Source of the DNA: Arthrobacter sp. Soil763
GTDB taxonomy: Bacteria; Actinomycetota; Actinomycetes; Actinomycetales; Micrococcaceae
Assembly (NCBI RefSeq): GCF_001428365.1
Contig: NZ_LMSH01000003.1
Location: 452,477-516,476, forward strand
Direction of reading: 5' to 3'
DNA: 64,000 nt
A model generated the notes under the pieces. It was not told where the DNA came from. It ran no database searches and worked only from the letters and a program-made list of their open reading frames with translations. A program made the translations under genes and the position numbers. Positions 1-8,202 of the stretch are shown here, one piece after another; position 1 is the first letter of the stretch, and every line of letters starts with the position of its first letter.

Positions 1-246
1 ACGAACGCCAACGCCGCCCCGGTCACCTTCAACGTCCCGCTCTCCCTGCTGGTTGACGGAACCAACACCATCGCCGCCGAAACCCACCTGAACTACCACG
101 CCACCAAAGACATCAGCTTCGACCTCACCGCAACCACCACCACGGACCCGCTCCGTCGGGCGGCGTTTCCCCGGTCCCAGCGACTACTCTTCGGCCCGCC
201 GGACTACGTGTTTATCGTCCGCTGCCGCGGTGCAAGGATCTGGAGT
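1..246 (+). CDS. C-terminal tail of an unidentified secreted-type protein (partial, no stop codon seen)
   Basis: Frame 1 is open from the first base. The first ~50 codons read like the end of a beta-jelly-roll domain of secreted bacterial proteins: the visible pattern DGTNTIAAETH followed by DISFDLTA matches the usual GTNxIAVExH...SFDLxLT strand pair. Good homology-like sequence ends near base 150. After that the translation becomes Arg/Pro-rich and runs in the same frame, without any stop, straight into the TauE gene. Either the stop was lost by mutation or frameshift, or the true end lies in another frame. The identity of the parent protein cannot be determined from this fragment. Confidence 0.4.
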
Positions 247-1218
247 ATGGACCTGACCTTGGCGTTGACAGCTTTCGGTATAGCCGTCGTCGTTGGACTC
301 ACAGGTATGGGCGGCGGCGCCCTGATGACTCCCGCGCTGGTGCTGTTTTTCGGCGTCCCGCCGCTCGCCGCGGTCTCCAGCGATCTTGTGGCCAGCGCCG
401 TCATGAAGCCGGTGGGTTCGCTGGTCCACCTGCGGCGCCGGACGGTGAACCTGGACGTGGTCAAGTGGCTGGCGGTGGGGTCGGTGCCGTCAGCCTTCTG
501 CGGTGTGCTGATCCTGAAGTGGCTGGGCCCCGGTGAGGAAGTCCAGCAGAACGTGAAGATGGCCCTTGGCTTCGCCCTGCTCTTGAGCGCCATCCTGCTG
601 GTGGTGCGGGCCTACGTCCGGCTTGCCGAGCGCGCGCGCAGCGCGGACGGGCGCGGCGCGGAGCTGCCGACAGAGCGGCCGCACGTGGCGGTCCGGGTTG
701 TGCCCACCGTCCTCCTGGGGATTGTGGGCGGCACGGTGGTGGGAATGACCTCCGTGGGAAGCGGGTCCCTGATCATCATCGGGCTGATGCTCATCTACCC
801 TGGTCTCAAAGCCAACCAGCTGGTCGGTACCGACCTCCTGCAGGCCGTTCCCCTGGTCTTCGCAGCGGCCGTGGGGCACACCTTCTTCGGCGACCTGAAC
901 CTGGGCCTGACTCTTCCCCTGGTACTGGGAAGCATCCCCGGCGTCTACCTGGGGGCCATGCTGTCTTCCCGCCTCTCGGGCGGCTTCGTGCGCAGGGCGT
1001 TGGCCTTTGTGCTGCTTGCCTCGGCGCTGAAGATGCTCTCCGTCCCGGACGCGGTGACAGCCGGGGTCCTTGGGACCGCACTGCTGGTCGCGCCCCTGGC
1101 CTGGATGTACCTGCGGCGGCAGAAGGGTTTCCCGGCGCTGGCCAGTGTGGAGAGCCGACGGCGGCGTGAGGCGGCCGCTCTCATGAATCCGGCCGGCGGG
1201 ATCGGGGGGACACTGTGA
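247..1218 (+). CDS. TauE/SafE family sulfite/organosulfonate exporter
   Basis: Integral membrane protein of 323 residues, the usual size for TauE/SafE anion exporters. The two family repeats are visible: the first begins near residue 10 with the glycine-rich GLTGMGGGALMTP, the second near residue 160 with VGMTSVGSGS, separated by a charged cytoplasmic loop rich in Arg/Glu. I place the start at ATG 247 because AAGGA lies 9 bases upstream; a GTG at 208 is in frame but adds only a non-hydrophobic Arg/Cys leader. The gene overlaps the following APS kinase gene by a GTGA, so the two are likely translated together. This pairing suggests export of sulfite or a related sulfur anion next to sulfate activation; the substrate is inference. 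Confidence 0.85.
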   Translation: MDLTLALTAFGIAVVVGLTGMGGGALMTPALVLFFGVPPLAAVSSDLVASAVMKPVGSLVHLRRRTVNLDVVKWLAVGSVPSAFCGVLILKWLGPGEEVQQNVKMALGFALLLSAILLVVRAYVRLAERARSADGRGAELPTERPHVAVRVVPTVLLGIVGGTVVGMTSVGSGSLIIIGLMLIYPGLKANQLVGTDLLQAVPLVFAAAVGHTFFGDLNLGLTLPLVLGSIPGVYLGAMLSSRLSGGFVRRALAFVLLASALKMLSVPDAVTAGVLGTALLVAPLAWMYLRRQKGFPALASVESRRRREAAALMNPAGGIGGTL

Positions 1219-2546
1219 GCCTGCTGTCCGGTCCGGAACCATCGCACGTCCTGACCGGCGCCCGACTGGACGAGCTGGAGCTCCTCCTGGGCGGACTGTA
1301 CGGCCCCGCGGACGGCTACGCGTTGCCCTCCAGCGTTCCCGCGGAGTGGCCCTGGCCGTTCACGCTTCCGGTGCCGGCCGCCGTCGGGAAGCTGGCCGTG
1401 GACCGCGGTGCCCTGGTGATCACGGATCCGGATGGCACTCCCCTGGCCCGGCTAAGCGTCATCGCCGGCCAGGACTCGGGGCACGACACCATGCACGTGG
1501 CCGGACGGTTGGAAGCACTTCAGCCCGCCGAGCACCCGCCCGTCCGCAGGCTGCGCCTGACGCGGCCGCTCACGGGGGTCGGAAGCGCGCAGCCGGAACG
1601 CGCTCCAGACCCGATCCTGGTGGCCGCGTTTGACCGGGTGCCGGAGCCGGCCCAGCTTGCCGAAGCCATGGGTATGGCGGTCCGCCATCATGCCACGTTG
1701 TGGCTGGTAGCGGTCGCCGGCAGCCAGAAGCACGGAAGCTACACGGTCCTGGAACTGCTGACCGTCCTGGAACACTGCTCGGAGCAGCTGTCCGGCGCGC
1801 GGACCGGGCTGCTGGTCCTGCCCGCGTATGAGGGGCCATCCGCCGGCCCGGACCGGACCCTGCGCGACTACGTGCTGCGCCGGCTGGGCGCCTCCATCCT
1901 GCTCAACTACACCTCCGACGCGGCCGCCGCGGCAGGGGTGCGGCCGCGTCGGCGCCGTGCGGCGAATCCCGAACCACTGGCAGGAGCCACTCCGGCGCCG
2001 GGAACCGTCGTGTTGCTGACCGGTCTCTCCGGCTCCGGCAAATCCACCATCGCCCGTGCACTGGTGGAAAGGCTGCAGCTGGCGGACGGCCGCCCTGTCA
2101 CGTTGCTGGACGGGGACGACGTCCGCAGGCTCCTGTCATCGGGGCTGGGCTTCAGCAGGCAGGACCGCGAGCTCAACGTCCGCCGGCTTGGCTGGGTCGC
2201 TTCCCTGGTCTCCAAGTCCGGCGGAGTTGCCGTTTGCGCGCCGATCGCGCCGTTCGAGTCCACCCGTCAGGAGGTCCGGGAGATGGCCGAGAGTGTGGGC
2301 TCCTTTGTCCTGGTGCACGTAGCGACGTCGCTGGAGGTTTGCGAGGCGAGGGACCGGAAGGGACTTTACGCCAGGGCCCGTGCCGGAGACCTCGGGGACT
2401 TCACCGGGATCGGCTCCCCCTATGAACCGCCCCTCGACGCCGACCTGGTGCTTGATACCGGCACCACCCCGGTGGATGCCGCGGTCGACGCGATCCTGGC
2501 AGCGATGAGCCTCGGTGCCCCGGAACTGGCCGAACTCAGCCAGTAA
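1215..2546 (+). CDS. cysC: Adenylyl-sulfate (APS) kinase with degenerate ATP-sulfurylase-like N-terminal region
   Basis: 443 residues, far longer than a stand-alone APS kinase (~200). The C-terminal part from about residue 265 is a clear APS kinase: Walker A GLSGSGKST at 270-278, then DGDDVRRLL, LGFSRQDRELNVRR and RKGLYARARAG, all family signatures, so it should phosphorylate adenylyl sulfate to PAPS using ATP. The N-terminal ~250 residues start with LTGARLDELELLLGGLYGP, like the PUA-like domain of ATP sulfurylases, but I find no intact HxGH-type sulfurylase active site. It therefore looks like a fusion with a catalytically dead sulfurylase-like module. Start GTG overlaps the TauE stop codon. 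A separate sulfurylase (cysD/cysN or sat) would be needed elsewhere. Confidence 0.85.
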   Translation: MSLLSGPEPSHVLTGARLDELELLLGGLYGPADGYALPSSVPAEWPWPFTLPVPAAVGKLAVDRGALVITDPDGTPLARLSVIAGQDSGHDTMHVAGRLEALQPAEHPPVRRLRLTRPLTGVGSAQPERAPDPILVAAFDRVPEPAQLAEAMGMAVRHHATLWLVAVAGSQKHGSYTVLELLTVLEHCSEQLSGARTGLLVLPAYEGPSAGPDRTLRDYVLRRLGASILLNYTSDAAAAAGVRPRRRRAANPEPLAGATPAPGTVVLLTGLSGSGKSTIARALVERLQLADGRPVTLLDGDDVRRLLSSGLGFSRQDRELNVRRLGWVASLVSKSGGVAVCAPIAPFESTRQEVREMAESVGSFVLVHVATSLEVCEARDRKGLYARARAGDLGDFTGIGSPYEPPLDADLVLDTGTTPVDAAVDAILAAMSLGAPELAELSQ

Positions 2547-2589
2547 CCCCGCCGGCAATTCGGGATGTGGCCTGACCGGTCGCGGACTC

Positions 2590-2635
2590 ACTTGCGCAAG
2601 TCCTACCGCTGCCCCGCCCGCATTTCGGCGCGGGC
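2590..2635. terminator. Dyad symmetries between convergent genes, possible terminator
   Basis: The 90-bp gap between the convergent cysC and regulator genes holds a 12-bp perfect palindrome ACTTGCGCAAGT (2590-2601) and a GCCCGC/GCGGGC hairpin (2616-2635) with an 8-base loop. No strong T-run follows either, so termination is inferred from position only. Confidence 0.35.
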
Positions 2636-2636
2636 T

Positions 2637-5324
2637 TCAGCGGGGGCTGAGCGTGCCGCTTCGCACGGTCGTCAGGCCAACGGTCTTCAGGTCTTCGCGG
2701 CGATTGATGCCGAGCTTGCTGAAGATGCGGTAGAGGTGACCCTCAACAGTGCGGACCGACAGTGAGGAAAGCTCGGCAATCTCGCGGTTGGTGTTGCCGT
2801 TGGTCACCATGGTGACAATTTCGCGTTCCCTGGCTGTCAGGGACGTCGTGTCATCGGGGCCAAACAACGGCAGGGCGCTGATGCCCGCCAACTCGTTGCG
2901 CCTGAGGTGGAGCAATTGGGCCACCGCCCGCCCGCGCCTCGGATCCCGGCTGCCGTTGAGGAATGAGACCGCCTTGCCGAGGCATTCGGCCGCGAGCAGG
3001 AAGTACCGCCGCTCCTGCGCCCTTTCCCCGGCCGCGAGCAACTGCTCGGCATCACGCTCGAGAAGTCCCCGCGCGTAGGCATTGAGGCACTCGGCCTCCG
3101 GTCCCTCCCCGCGGTCCGTCAGTTCCACCAGGCGGGGCAACTGGCCGTTATCGCCCAGCCGCAGGGCCAGTTCACGGACATCCCGCTCCGCCGCGAGCAG
3201 TCCCGCGCGTTGGGCCCGATCGGCCAGCCCGGCCAGCGCACAGATGCCGGCCGCTGCGCCCTGCACGACGGCGTTCGCTGCCGCGAGGTGGGCCTCGCCC
3301 AGCAGCTGAAAGTGCAATGAGCCCTGATAGGGGACGCGGTTGTAGGCCTCACCGTAGCGGTCCACCATGTCGCTTCGTCCGAGCAGGGACGCCGCGTAGG
3401 CTGCCAGGCCCAGGGCGTACGGCAGGAGCTGGTCGAAATCGGATTCGAGCAGGGCCTCGACGGCAACCGAAAGCCTGCTCAGCGCGGTCACCATGTCGCC
3501 CTGCCTCAGTGCCGCCAGCCCGGCTACCAGGGGCTGCCCGCCGCCGAAGTGCAACCCGCTGCGAAAGCCATGCCACGGCGCCTCTTCCAGCGGCCGGGCG
3601 ACCAGGTTCCAGCGCCCCAGCCGAACCAGCGCCAACGAATACTTGAAGCGTGCAAGTTCGTAGGCCCGGAACTCGGCCGTCGAGCTCCCGCCCAGCAGCT
3701 GCAGGATTTCGCCGCTCGCCCGGGCGGCACTGTCCGGCCGCCCGGTGGCCGCCAGCAATTCGGCCCAGAGGTAAAGGATCCTGGCGCGGGTGACGGGGTC
3801 CGCCCCGGTGTCGGCCACCCCGGCCGCCAGCTCAGTCTCGATGTCGGCATAACGTCCCTCCAGATGGAGTGCATGCAGCATCAGCAGCCGGCTCCCATCG
3901 GGGCCGGTCGCCGCGGAACCCCCGCTCCCTGTGCACAGCCGCCGCTCCGACGCGCGCCAGGACGCCGCAATGTCCCGGAGCCCCAGGACATGGCCGCCCA
4001 TCCCCAGATGCACGCGGGCGGCGAGCCGTGAGGCTGCCTCCGCAGTCGCGGGGTCCGCTGCCGACTCTATGCAGTCCCGCAGCAACGACGCCGCGCGGGG
4101 AAGATCACCAAGGTGATAATGCGCTTCAGCCAGCTGGACCTTCGCTGCCGCCCGGAACAATTCCCCGGTCATCGCTTCGGCCGCCTGCAGCGCCACCTGG
4201 GGCTCGAAGTGCCGGTTGGCGCTGGCGGCCGCAGCCAGGAGCTGCTCATCGCTGACGGCGGCTCCGCACTCCAACGACCAGCAGACCAGCCTGGTTTGGG
4301 TCTCCTCCGGGACCACACCGTCTGCTGCAGCGAGGACCCGGGAGCGGATCATCATGCTGCGGGCCGGCGGAACCAGGTCACGCAGCACCGCTCCCAGCAG
4401 CGGGGAGGCCGGCCGCACTAACCTGTGCGGCCCCCGGGCGATGGTGATAAGCCGGTCCTCTTCCAGGGTGTCGACGTCCGATTCCCTGGCCAGCCGCTGC
4501 AGCCAGGCCAGGGGCAGGGGTTCTGCGAGCGCCACAGCCTCGAGGATCGTCCTCTCCGCCGCCGGTCTGGCGGCCAGCTGTTCCCGGACCAGATCCCGCA
4601 ATTGCTGATCGACCCGCAAATGAAAGTTCCTCAGCATCCACACATGGTTGCGCAGCACCAACTCGCCCGACCGCTGGCCCTGCCGGATCAGCGACAGCAG
4701 GAAGTGCGGGTTTCCACCGGCAATCCTGTTGAGGGCGGTACTGTCGCCGGCAACCATTTCACCGCCGAGCACCTGACCGCAGAGCTCGGCCGCCTCCGCA
4801 TCCGTCAGCGGCGAGAGGTCAAAGCGTTGCAGCAGCCCCTCGTCCCAGAGGGAGACAAAAGCCGCCGGCGGTTCGGGCTTCTTCCGGGAGAGCACCACCA
4901 GCTTCACCAGCCCGGTCGCCGCCAGGTGTGCCAGCACCTTGGAACTGTCTGTATCGAGGTGCCAGGCGTCTTCCACGATCACGAATGCCTTGGGTTCGCC
5001 GGCGTCGAGCTGCCGGCGGAGCACCTCCTCCAGTCGGCGCAGCACCGCCAGCCATGACGCAGGCTCCGGCAGAGGGAACGAGTCCAGGTAAGGGGCCAAC
5101 GCGCTGAAAGGCAGCTGCGCCATCGCCGCCGCGGGAAAGATCCAGAAGGGCTTGACCGTCGGTCCGAGTTGCCGGAGCACCCCGCGGGCGAGGGCGGTTT
5201 TTCCCAGTCCGGCGTCGCCCGCCAGCAGGACTCCCTTCCGGTCCGGATGTTGCAGCGCGGCCACAATGGTCGCCACCAGCCCGGAGCAGCCCGGCTGGTC
5301 CTGGGAAAGACCGCCCGTATCCAT
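2637..5324 (-). CDS. LAL-type transcriptional regulator (STAND ATPase with C-terminal LuxR HTH), copy 1
   Basis: 895 residues with the architecture of large ATP-binding regulators of the LuxR family (MalT-like). Walker A GDAGLGKT is at residues 36-43, a Walker B-like VIVEDAWHLD near 115, a long helical repeat middle region, and a C-terminal HTH at about 828-885 (SLTAREREIV ... SVRTVEGHLY). Such proteins bind an inducer and ATP, oligomerise and activate transcription. It follows the second regulator by only 11 bases, so both are probably co-transcribed. No cognate enzyme or transporter operon is adjacent, so the signal and targets are unknown. Start ATG 5324 fits the spacing to the upstream gene and gives a Walker A close to the N-terminus as usual. 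Confidence 0.85.
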   Translation of the reverse strand: MDTGGLSQDQPGCSGLVATIVAALQHPDRKGVLLAGDAGLGKTALARGVLRQLGPTVKPFWIFPAAAMAQLPFSALAPYLDSFPLPEPASWLAVLRRLEEVLRRQLDAGEPKAFVIVEDAWHLDTDSSKVLAHLAATGLVKLVVLSRKKPEPPAAFVSLWDEGLLQRFDLSPLTDAEAAELCGQVLGGEMVAGDSTALNRIAGGNPHFLLSLIRQGQRSGELVLRNHVWMLRNFHLRVDQQLRDLVREQLAARPAAERTILEAVALAEPLPLAWLQRLARESDVDTLEEDRLITIARGPHRLVRPASPLLGAVLRDLVPPARSMMIRSRVLAAADGVVPEETQTRLVCWSLECGAAVSDEQLLAAAASANRHFEPQVALQAAEAMTGELFRAAAKVQLAEAHYHLGDLPRAASLLRDCIESAADPATAEAASRLAARVHLGMGGHVLGLRDIAASWRASERRLCTGSGGSAATGPDGSRLLMLHALHLEGRYADIETELAAGVADTGADPVTRARILYLWAELLAATGRPDSAARASGEILQLLGGSSTAEFRAYELARFKYSLALVRLGRWNLVARPLEEAPWHGFRSGLHFGGGQPLVAGLAALRQGDMVTALSRLSVAVEALLESDFDQLLPYALGLAAYAASLLGRSDMVDRYGEAYNRVPYQGSLHFQLLGEAHLAAANAVVQGAAAGICALAGLADRAQRAGLLAAERDVRELALRLGDNGQLPRLVELTDRGEGPEAECLNAYARGLLERDAEQLLAAGERAQERRYFLLAAECLGKAVSFLNGSRDPRRGRAVAQLLHLRRNELAGISALPLFGPDDTTSLTAREREIVTMVTNGNTNREIAELSSLSVRTVEGHLYRIFSKLGINRREDLKTVGLTTVRSGTLSPR

Positions 5325-5335
5325 GTCCGTGGCCC

Positions 5336-8059
5336 CTACGCGAAGGTCATCTTCAGGTCGGCACGGCTGGTCACCAGGAGCTTTCCGTAGATCTGGTAGA
5401 GGTGTCCTTCAACGGTCCGGACGGAGATCTGCATCTTCGCAGCGATGGTTTTGTTGCTCTCGCCCGCGGCCGCCCGCCGGGCCACCTCCTGCTCACGGGC
5501 CGTGAGCGTCGGTCCGTCTTCCTCCGTCGGCATGACCCCCAGTTTCTGGACGCTGCTGCTGATCCGATGCCGGGCCGCGCGGGCCGCAGCCCGGTCCCCC
5601 GCCGCGGCGGCAAGTTTCTGGGCCTCCCGGGCCGCGTCCCTGGCGAACAGGTCATCGCCCATAGCGGCGGCGGCTTCGGCGGCCTCCAGCAGCACGGAGC
5701 TGTCCTGGTCCTGAACGCCCGTTCCGAACAGGCGGCAAACGTCGGCAAATACCCCCTGGACGGAAGCCGACGCCGCGACCAGCCGCGGGGCGGCGCCGTG
5801 GCATCCTTGCCGCACAGCCGCGCAGAGGAGAACCAGCTCGGGCAGTTTCGCACCCCGGCGGCGTTCCTCCTCGGCCAGTCCCAGCAGCCGCACGCCTGCT
5901 TTTTCCTTGGACGCGAGTTCGGCAGAGGCGAGCACCTGGAAGAAAGAACGCACGCTCAACGAGAGCTGCGACGGGCAGCGGCCGTCGAGTTCCACGGATA
6001 GCAAGTACTGCAGGGCCTTGTCGTTCTTCCCAAGCAGCGCGTAGCAGTACGCGATAGCTGCACCGGCCAGTGCCTGCCCCCCGGACGTGTCCAGCTGCCC
6101 GAGCTGACGCTGTGCCGGCAACAGCCGCATCAGCGCACGCTCCGCCCGCCCGCAGTAGGCGTCCAGGACGCCCTGGGCGAGTTCGCCCAGGGCAACGGCG
6201 ACGGCGGCGGTTCCGCCGGTGCTCCGCCCGGCGTCGGGACCGCGGAAGAGCCGGGGAACAGGGGATGTCCCGACAAAGCGGCACAGCAGTGCTTGCTCAG
6301 TGGTCTCTGCGCCGACCATCGCCAGCTCTTCTGCGGTGAAGCGCACCTGCATGTCCTGGACCAGGGTCCGGGCATCCGTCCGACGTCCCGCAATCGTCCA
6401 GGCCTGCCACAACAGCGTGGCAGCGTGGACCAGTTTCTTTCTGTCCGTGCAGGCTGGATACAGCCGAACGAGCGCCTCCGTCGCCTGGCGGTACCTGCCC
6501 TCGCTGAAGTCCAGTTCGGCGGCGGCCAACGCGAGGTCCTCACGCAGTGCGGCTATTTCGGCGCCGTCCTGGCTGGAGCCGGTTTCGATTCCGTTCAGCC
6601 GCACCTCCACACGGTCCAGCTCGGCCCGGGCTTCCGACCCGCGGCCGGGACAGGAGGCAAGAACGTGGCTGCGCACCAGCGTCGCCTCGACCCAGCAGCC
6701 CAGCGAAAGGTCCATCGCGTCAAGGTCACGCGGGGTGATGAGCTGTTCCGCCTTCGCGTTCTCCCCGAGCGCCAGGTAGGCCCGGGCCCGGAGGATCAAA
6801 GCGGTGCCTCGTTCCTGCGGCGCCAGCAGTTCCGCAAACCGCAACGCTTCCCGAGGCTGGCCGGCGCGGTTGGCCAGGCACGCTGCCTCCCTGGCCTCCT
6901 GCGGGGACAACGCCTCCCCACAGTCGAGCGCCCACCGGGCCATCGCCAGGACTTCCGCGGCCGAGCCCTCGGCTCCGTGCCGGGCCTGCGCAGCGCGCAG
7001 GTACAGCTCCCGGCTCCGGCGCCTGGGAACACGCTCGCGGAGAGCCCGCTCCGCCAGCGGGTTCCCCAGCCGGATAACGGACCACCGGCCGGTTGCCCGC
7101 TCGAGGCAGCCCCTCGCGGTGAGGGCATCAACGGCTTCAGCGCTGCAAAGCTGCAGCAGGGAGTTCAAGGGCATGCCGCCGCTCAGGGCCAGCAGTTCCA
7201 GGACCTGCCGCTCCGCGCGGGATTCCGGGTTGATCCAGGTGCAGACTGCGTCCCTGGAGTTCGCACCGTCCACGAAGGCGCTGTTGGTCAGCACCCAGAT
7301 ACCGTCGTCCTCAATGAACGTGCCCGCGTCAATCTGATCCCGCACGATCAGTTCGAGCACCCTGGGGTTTCCACGGCTGGCTGCCCAAAATGCCGCCGCC
7401 GCCGCGGCTGAGACCTGGGCTGCGCAATAGGAGCGCAGCCATTGGCGTGCCTCGGCCCGACTGTAAGCGCCAATGTCAGTCCGGCCGACGACGCCGTCCT
7501 TCCACAGCGACACCAGCTCCCCCGGAGCCGCCAGCAGGTCCTCTCCCGTGGCCAGCAATCGAACGGTGCCGTGGACCGTCAGCCGGTTGATGACGAGGGC
7601 GGCCAGATCGTCAAGGCCCTCAGCGTCATCCACGAACAGGACAACATCGCGTCCCCCGGCCCGTTCCCGCAGCAACCGGGCAAGTCCGGCGACCACCTTG
7701 AGCGGATGGTCGAGGCATCCCTCGTCGAGGTCTTCCATGAGCGATCCCAGGGCGCCGTAAGGCGTCGAGGCCGGGGCCGAACGGCCCTCCACCTGCACCA
7801 CCAGGAAACTGCTATCCAGATGCTCCAGCGCTTTGCGGGCGAGAAAGGTTTTACCCACTCCCGGCGCCCCGACGACTACCGCGCCGCAGGAGCCGCCGGT
7901 GCTGCCGTCGCCGGTGAGGGAGCCCAGAATTTCCCCCACCAGCTCCTGCCGGCACCATCCTGGACGGGAACTCCCCCCGGTGCGGGGAATTACGGATTTA
8001 GCTTTTATAGGGTTGCCTACGGCAACAAAATTTGGGACAAGAGCGCTAAGCGTGGACAT
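5336..8059 (-). CDS. LAL-type transcriptional regulator (STAND ATPase with C-terminal LuxR HTH), copy 2
   Basis: 907 residues, same architecture as its downstream neighbour. Walker A GAPGVGKT lies at 64-71, preceded by RPGWCRQELVGEIL, the typical LAL entry motif. The HTH is at 851-905 (TLTAREQEVA ... SVRTVEGHLYQIYGKL). The HTH domains of the two tandem proteins are clearly related, while the middle regions have diverged, consistent with an old duplication. The first ~26 codons (7982-8059) use A/T-ending codons unlike the rest of the gene and contain a GTTGCC/GGCAAC hairpin (8012-8026), so the real start may lie downstream, e.g. near the GTG about 40 codons in. A dyad upstream (8129-8145) may control the pair. 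Confidence 0.8.
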   Translation of the reverse strand: MSTLSALVPNFVAVGNPIKAKSVIPRTGGSSRPGWCRQELVGEILGSLTGDGSTGGSCGAVVVGAPGVGKTFLARKALEHLDSSFLVVQVEGRSAPASTPYGALGSLMEDLDEGCLDHPLKVVAGLARLLRERAGGRDVVLFVDDAEGLDDLAALVINRLTVHGTVRLLATGEDLLAAPGELVSLWKDGVVGRTDIGAYSRAEARQWLRSYCAAQVSAAAAAAFWAASRGNPRVLELIVRDQIDAGTFIEDDGIWVLTNSAFVDGANSRDAVCTWINPESRAERQVLELLALSGGMPLNSLLQLCSAEAVDALTARGCLERATGRWSVIRLGNPLAERALRERVPRRRSRELYLRAAQARHGAEGSAAEVLAMARWALDCGEALSPQEAREAACLANRAGQPREALRFAELLAPQERGTALILRARAYLALGENAKAEQLITPRDLDAMDLSLGCWVEATLVRSHVLASCPGRGSEARAELDRVEVRLNGIETGSSQDGAEIAALREDLALAAAELDFSEGRYRQATEALVRLYPACTDRKKLVHAATLLWQAWTIAGRRTDARTLVQDMQVRFTAEELAMVGAETTEQALLCRFVGTSPVPRLFRGPDAGRSTGGTAAVAVALGELAQGVLDAYCGRAERALMRLLPAQRQLGQLDTSGGQALAGAAIAYCYALLGKNDKALQYLLSVELDGRCPSQLSLSVRSFFQVLASAELASKEKAGVRLLGLAEEERRRGAKLPELVLLCAAVRQGCHGAAPRLVAASASVQGVFADVCRLFGTGVQDQDSSVLLEAAEAAAAMGDDLFARDAAREAQKLAAAAGDRAAARAARHRISSSVQKLGVMPTEEDGPTLTAREQEVARRAAAGESNKTIAAKMQISVRTVEGHLYQIYGKLLVTSRADLKMTFA

Positions 8060-8128
8060 GATGTGAGACCTTCGTATTCAGTTGAGACCCAGTAGGCCAA
8101 ACCCTAGAAACTGCCCAGTAGAGGTGCA

Positions 8129-8145
8129 CGAGTAACGGGTACTCG
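8129..8145. promoter_or_regulatory. Inverted repeat upstream of the LAL regulator operon
   Basis: CGAGTA-ACGGG-TACTCG is a perfect 6-bp inverted repeat with a 5-bp spacer. On the minus strand it sits about 39 bases upstream of a TANNNT element (TAGGGT, 8106-8101) that would serve as -10 for the regulator operon, a position typical of an activator site. An 8-bp direct repeat CCCAGTAG (8088-8095 and 8114-8121) flanks this -10. Function as an autoregulatory operator is inference. Confidence 0.45.
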
Positions 8146-8202
8146 AATAACCTGCCCCGCTCCTGCATGGGCGCGGCGACAGTACTCGCCTTCCGGCAGC
8201 CA

